From assembly GCF_932526225.1 (NCBI RefSeq), contig NC_064038.1:1490001-1554000 (forward strand): a stretch of DNA of 64,000 nucleotides, read 5' to 3'. The stretch comes from Nematostella vectensis (Eukaryota > Cnidaria > Anthozoa > Actiniaria > Edwardsiidae). The translations under genes were made by a program, and so were the position numbers. This document shows positions 59,627 through 64,000 of this stretch, piece by piece; the first letter of the stretch is position 1; every line of letters starts with the position of its first letter. Below the pieces are notes generated by a model that searched no databases, was not told the DNA's origin, and worked only from the letters and a program-made list of their open reading frames with translations.

Positions 59627-62600
59627 ATGGCGGACGTGTTGGAGTTGTTTAGCTGGCCGGGAGATTTCGGGTTGCCATCTGTTGATATCCCGTGTCTTGC
59701 TGTGTTGGTAAGATAAATTGCAGAGCTGATCATATGTTTAAAAAGAACTTTTGGAAGCGCAAAGCTCTTAAACGTTTTTTTTTTTTTTAGGAAAATGGAC
59801 TGATATTGCGAATTTGAACGAAACTCCTTTTAAAGAAGATTTGTACCTGCCGTTATACTTGGTGTATTAAAGTTTTGGTCGTTGTCTTTCAGTCTTACGC
59901 TAAATTTGCTGGATGTCCCTTAAAAGTTAACCGCTCCAACAAATTCTGGAAATCTCCAACATGTGAGTTGAAGTATTAAATTTACCTTACGTTAAGTATT
60001 GAAAGTTACATATATACTGTATCTTCCCAACTAAGTATATCGTCGCGAGTACTTAAATGGAATAATATGGTACTGCACTGCAAATATCTGAATTAAATTT
60101 AAAGCAAAGACATTTGATAATGATAATTTTATTTGTTGTCATTCATGGATAGTAGTTGTAAGGAAGCAGGGCATGTATAGTGCGGTGTTATGTGTTGTTG
60201 TCATTCATGGATAGTAGTTGTAAGTTAGCAGGGCATGTATAGGGGGGTGTTATGTGTTGTTGTCATTCATGGATAGTAGTTGTAAGGAAGCAGGGCATGT
60301 ATAGGGGGGTGTTATGTGTTGTTGTCATTCATGGATAGTAGTTGTAAGGAAGCAGGGCATGTATAGGGGGGTGTTATGTGTTGTTGTCATTCATGGATAG
60401 TAGTTGTAAGGAAGCAGGGCATGTATAGTGCGGTGTTATGTGTTGTTGTCATTCATGGATAGTAGTTGTAAGTTAGCAGGGCATGTATAGGGGGGTGTTA
60501 TGTGTTGTTGTCATTCATGGATAGTAGTTGTAAGGAAGCAGGGCATGTATAGTGCGGTGTTATGCAGATGTTTTTTTTGCTGGAAGACATTTTGCTCGAA
60601 GCGTTGGTTGTTTGGGTGAAGGCTCCAGGGTGGGTTAGATCACCCCACTAATTGTCCTCTGGAATAGAGTTAATGTTATAGTAATTTTACTGTCTGTAGG
60701 AGAAAAGAAAAAAAAATTAAGTTGATAATATAAGATTATTATTTTACATAGGGGAATTCCCAGTTATGAAATCTGGAGAAGAAATGTTGACTTCACCTTA
60801 CAAAATAATGGACCACTTAAGACAAAAGGTAGGCTTATCTCAATGTGCACAATGCAACTACTGTAAATGCTTGAATAAATGCCTCCCAAGCAAGCGCCTC
60901 CCAAAATAAATGCCTCTCCCAAATTAGCTTAATTGATGATTTAATGTTATTATTTTACCAAAGTTGCTTGTTTGACTTTATACAACAGAACTTCAATGCT
61001 GACTACCAACTGACTGCAAAGCAAGGGGCTGACACCTTGGCATTTATTGCTCTTATTGAAGACAAACTGCTGCCTGCTATGGTAACTTCAGTATTTATGT
61101 TAACTGTGTGTTGATATTAGTATTATAATAATCAAAAACTATTTATTTAATGACGTTGATCCACTGATGACGCTCCCTATATATTCAGCACTACACTTTA
61201 TGGGTGGACAGCAAAAATTATGTTGAGTTTACAAGACCCATGTATGCAAGAAAGCTACCTCTCCCACTCAACTTCTTTGTGCCTGGGCGGATAGCCAACC
61301 AGAAGAAGTTGAGAATTGGACACAAACTAGATCCTGAAGAGGAAGAAGCAAATGGGGAACTGGAAAACATGGTCAGTGCTGTAGTTGGTGGTTTAACCAT
61401 ATTTGAAGATAAAATATGATGCAATAATGGAGACTGGTGGAACAGGGCCATAGCAGGGGGTGGGCCACTGGAGGCACATGCCCCCCCCCCCCCACATTAA
61501 AAAAATATAAGGAAATTACCAGTAGGGGCGTGGTTGTGCCCCAATATTTTCTGAATGATCCTGCATTGTGCCCCCAATATTTTGAGGCCTGCTATGGCAC
61601 TGCCCAAAATAGAAGATTAGATAAGACCTGTATCTCCCCTCCCTAGCCAATGCTGCCATTTCACTCAAAGAAAAAGCCTGAGGAAAGTCTCCCTGATACC
61701 TGTCATTGATGTGTAACAATTGGTGGCTATTGTTTCAATACCAAATTATGACAGTGCTGTGAGCTGTTTTCAGGAATGATTTGAAAGGGCTTTTTGCGTT
61801 TTACTGATTTCAGCTTTTCAAAGAAGCCATTGAATGTTTGACCCATTTATCAGTCTTACTTGGCGACAAAGATTTTTTCTTTGGAGAAAGGTATTATCTT
61901 TTTATATGACTTCCTATTCTAATGTTTGTAGTTTATTATTGATTCCTTAGAAGGTTTTGAACAGTTGAACACACATAACTTACAGAACTAGTTGGGACCA
62001 ACGATTAATACCAAGGTCAAATTTTTGTAATATAAGAAGGGACTGCCCTTTGTATGCGAGTCCCATATGTGTTGTGTATAAAATACATATAAACTATATT
62101 GTAGGATAGGTTCAGATACATTTGATAAGCACCTTACTGTCCTTCCATAGCCCCACTACACTTGATGCAGTGGTGTTTGCTCACCTTGCACTGATCTGGC
62201 GAGCACCTTCTTTACCAAACAACAAGCTTGCTAACTACCTCAAGGGCTATGATAATTTGTACAACTTTTGTGGCCGAATCCTTCAAAGATACTTCCCTCC
62301 AGATCCTGAAGGTATGGTATCTGCTATCATCTTTCTGAGCTCCACCAGGGTTGATCTTCTGGGGCCGGTTCCTGAAAAGCCGATTTGCGCTAACCCAGGG
62401 TTAAATTAACCCTAACCCACGATTAAAATTTTACCCCCAGATTAGTTCCGTTCCCGAAACGCTGGTTAGCGCTAACTCTGGGTCAGTTTGGAGGTAAAAT
62501 CTAACCCTGCTCGCGAGGTGGGTTAACTCGCTAACCCACTGTTTAGTTGGGGTAACACAGGCCTCCCAAACTTTGTAGTAGAACTAAAGCCTCATAAAAT

Positions 62601-63550
62601 AAAGTTGTCGACAAAAAAGACGTTACACAAAACAATGTAGGGATCAAATATCCTAACATTTCGCTTTATTATGTGACCTTCGTTGCGATGCTGACTTGAA
62701 AATTGTGCTGGGACAGACAGAAAGTTACATGAAATTTATACTTGAAATGAATCTGTCTGGCTAGTGTCACGCACCAACTCGAATCCTGCAAATGACAATT
62801 TTTTGGCCATGAAATGGAGGTAATCACAGGTGATGTAGAGGTGTTTTGGGGCTTTTCTGCTAAAATAAAATCACCAAAGGTAAATTTAAGTTGCTTTCTG
62901 TTGATATACTGGGTACCCTGTGTGAATTTTACTCCTCAAACCAGTTTTTCACTCGTTTAATCCAGGGTTAGTAATTCGGGGGATTACTTGGCTTTCGGGA
63001 ACGGTGAGTTATCCGTCGGTTAGCTAACCTACGATTAGCGAATTTTAACCCGGGATTAGGCGCTGATCGAGGGTTAAGTTAATCGGCCTTTCAGGAACCG
63101 GCCCCTGTGGTTCAAATGGCAAAGCATTACTCTGTAGTGCCTCTGCCTTTCACCATTGGGTGAAATTTCGCTGGTTAACTTCATTTGAGACCTACATCTC
63201 CCCAAAAAACATTGAGATTTGTATTTTTAACAGATGTAATTTGCATATCAAAATTTCAAGAAATCCAAGTTTCAGTCCTTATAATCCTTTATTCTGACTT
63301 CCCTATCACCATAGACCCCCAGCAGTACAAACCCTCCCCCACCCATCCCTCCCTGGATGAGGATCCTTACCAGAAGCGCAAGATGTGGCTATCAGTGGGC
63401 ATAGCAGTAGTCGCCATGGTAACATATGCTGTACTTAGTGGCCTGGTCCAAATTGAGTATAAAAAAGACGAGAAGCAGGAGACTGGGGATGATGAGCTAC
63501 TGCCAGATGTCATGTCATTCCAGTACCAGGATGAGAGAGATGATGAATAA
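59627..63550 (+). CDS. MTX1: Metaxin-1-like mitochondrial outer-membrane protein, 8 coding exons
   Basis: Metaxins are GST-fold proteins of the mitochondrial outer membrane, associated with the SAM complex for beta-barrel protein import; in animals they also link mitochondria to transport and MICOS. Exons: 59627-59707, 59893-59962, 60752-60828, 60989-61081, 61189-61371, 61814-61890, 62151-62311, 63315-63550. GT-AG introns with consistent phases give 325 aa, close to metaxin-1/3. Seen: N-terminal [14 protein letters not shown] (about 7-20), typical of the metaxin Tom37-type domain; [11 protein letters not shown]; exon 5 with [24 protein letters not shown]-like region with [13 protein letters not shown] (197-209); a C-terminal hydrophobic segment (about 271-294, [20 protein letters not shown]) after a KRK, suiting a tail anchor; then an acidic tail. 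Metaxin-1 versus -3 cannot be settled here, since both can have C-terminal anchors. Confidence 0.92.
60131..60563. repeat. ~62-bp minisatellite, metaxin intron 2 (7 copies)
   Basis: 'attcatggatagtagttgta' recurs about every 62-63 bp, seven times. Two variable sites (ggaag/gttag and tgcgg/ggggg) form the order 1-7 with copies 1-2 repeated as 5-6, a small higher-order pattern. Confidence 0.92.
61443..61602. mobile_element. MITE-like element, metaxin intron 5
   Basis: Inverted termini 'cagggccatagcagg' (61443-61457) and 'cctgctatggcactg' (61588-61602), one mismatch; 160 bp, with a poly-C run near 61482-61495. I see no clear target-site duplication. Confidence 0.72.
62361..63105. mobile_element. 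745-bp TIR element, metaxin intron 7
   Basis: Ends with 'ggggccggttcctgaaaagc' (62361-62380) and, inverted, the run ending 'tcaggaaccggcccc' at 63105. The match extends through 'cgatt' and a 'taaccc'-rich zone, giving arms of about 35 bp. Further 'ggttagcgctaac'-like palindromic motifs occur in both subterminal regions. No coding frame; a non-autonomous DNA transposon of unidentified family. The target duplication is unclear. Confidence 0.82.
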
Positions 63551-64000
63551 GTCAGCAGCTAGGTTATTGGTTAGATCTCATTGACTGTATCCTAGAGCAA
63601 GGTTATAAGTTAAATCAGATTGGCTTGTACTGTACCAGGACAAGAGAGATGATGAATAAGTCAGCAGCTAGGTTATTGGTTAGATCTTTGACTGTATCCT
63701 AGAGCAAGGTAATAATATAAATCACATTGGCTAGTACTGTACCAGGACAAGAGAGACGTTGAATAAGTCAGCAGCTAGGTTATTGGTTAGGTGTCATTAA
63801 ATGTATTCTAGCAGCAAGGTTATAAGTTAATTCACATTTGGCTAGTACCAGGATAAAAGAGACAATGGATAAGTCAGCAGCTAGGTTATTGGTAAGGTCT
63901 AAATGAATGTATTCCAGCAGCAACATTTGCTTGCTCCAGTTTAAAAGGAGCAATGAATATTTCTCAATTGTAAGATTAAAAGTCTTCTCAGATCTTTCAA
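63517..64000 (+). repeat. ~105-bp tandem repeats spanning the metaxin stop codon and 3' UTR
   Basis: About four copies. Each contains 'gtaccagga', a diverged 'gagagatgatgaataa' and 'gtcagcagctaggttattgg'. Copy 1 holds the real C-terminus and stop (TAA 63548-63550); copies start again near 63637, 63740 and 63846 (at 'accagga'). Copy 2 preserves the 'gatgatgaataa' exactly. The last copy decays towards the window end. No AATAAA is seen after the stop, so the transcript end probably lies beyond or uses a variant signal. Confidence 0.88.

Overview
The window looks like nuclear DNA of an intron-rich animal, AT-rich and dense in small transposons. A sea anemone or other cnidarian is my best guess, but it rests on general genome style and not on a diagnostic gene. 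It has two parts: a large tandem satellite array (1 to about 46.2 kb) and a gene-bearing flank (about 46.2 to 64 kb).

Array: 23 head-to-tail copies of a 1.93-2.0 kb unit fill about 72% of the window and run off the left edge. No unit carries a convincing protein gene. Each unit is a mosaic: a tRNA-like T-arm with an oligo-T run on the minus strand, two small TTAA-flanked inverted-repeat elements, and (ATT)n and (TA)n tracts. Two monomer subfamilies alternate. At 25,392-37,093 three monomers form a higher-order repeat of exactly 5,851 bp, present twice in succession. Unit 20 is interrupted by a 2,788-bp 5'-truncated non-LTR retrotransposon (39,047-41,834, minus strand) with an open 850-residue endonuclease remnant plus reverse transcriptase frame and a 5-bp target-site duplication. 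The right end of the array (46,237-47,925) is an old, strongly diverged unit. A fragment of the same family lies inverted at 48,521-48,645.

Flank: 47.9-52 kb is non-coding, with a G/C-rich miniature inverted-repeat element. Then come two housekeeping genes, head to head. CDK7 (minus strand, 11 coding exons, 59,380 down to 51,970, 337 aa) encodes the CDK-activating/TFIIH kinase. A metaxin-1-like gene (plus strand, 8 coding exons, 59,627-63,550, 325 aa) encodes a mitochondrial outer-membrane protein. Their start codons are 246 bp apart and each sits inside a YY1-like AAGATGGCGG motif, which suggests one shared bidirectional promoter. 

The most unusual signals are: (i) a 57-bp minisatellite in CDK7 intron 9 that copies the end of exon 9 together with its 5' splice site about 15 times; (ii) tandem copies of the metaxin stop-codon region in its 3' UTR; (iii) the higher-order satellite with its tRNA-like module; and (iv) numerous TIR elements and inverted duplications. 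All calls come from reading the sequence. Exon boundaries were placed by GT/AG sites, reading-frame continuity and remembered family conservation.
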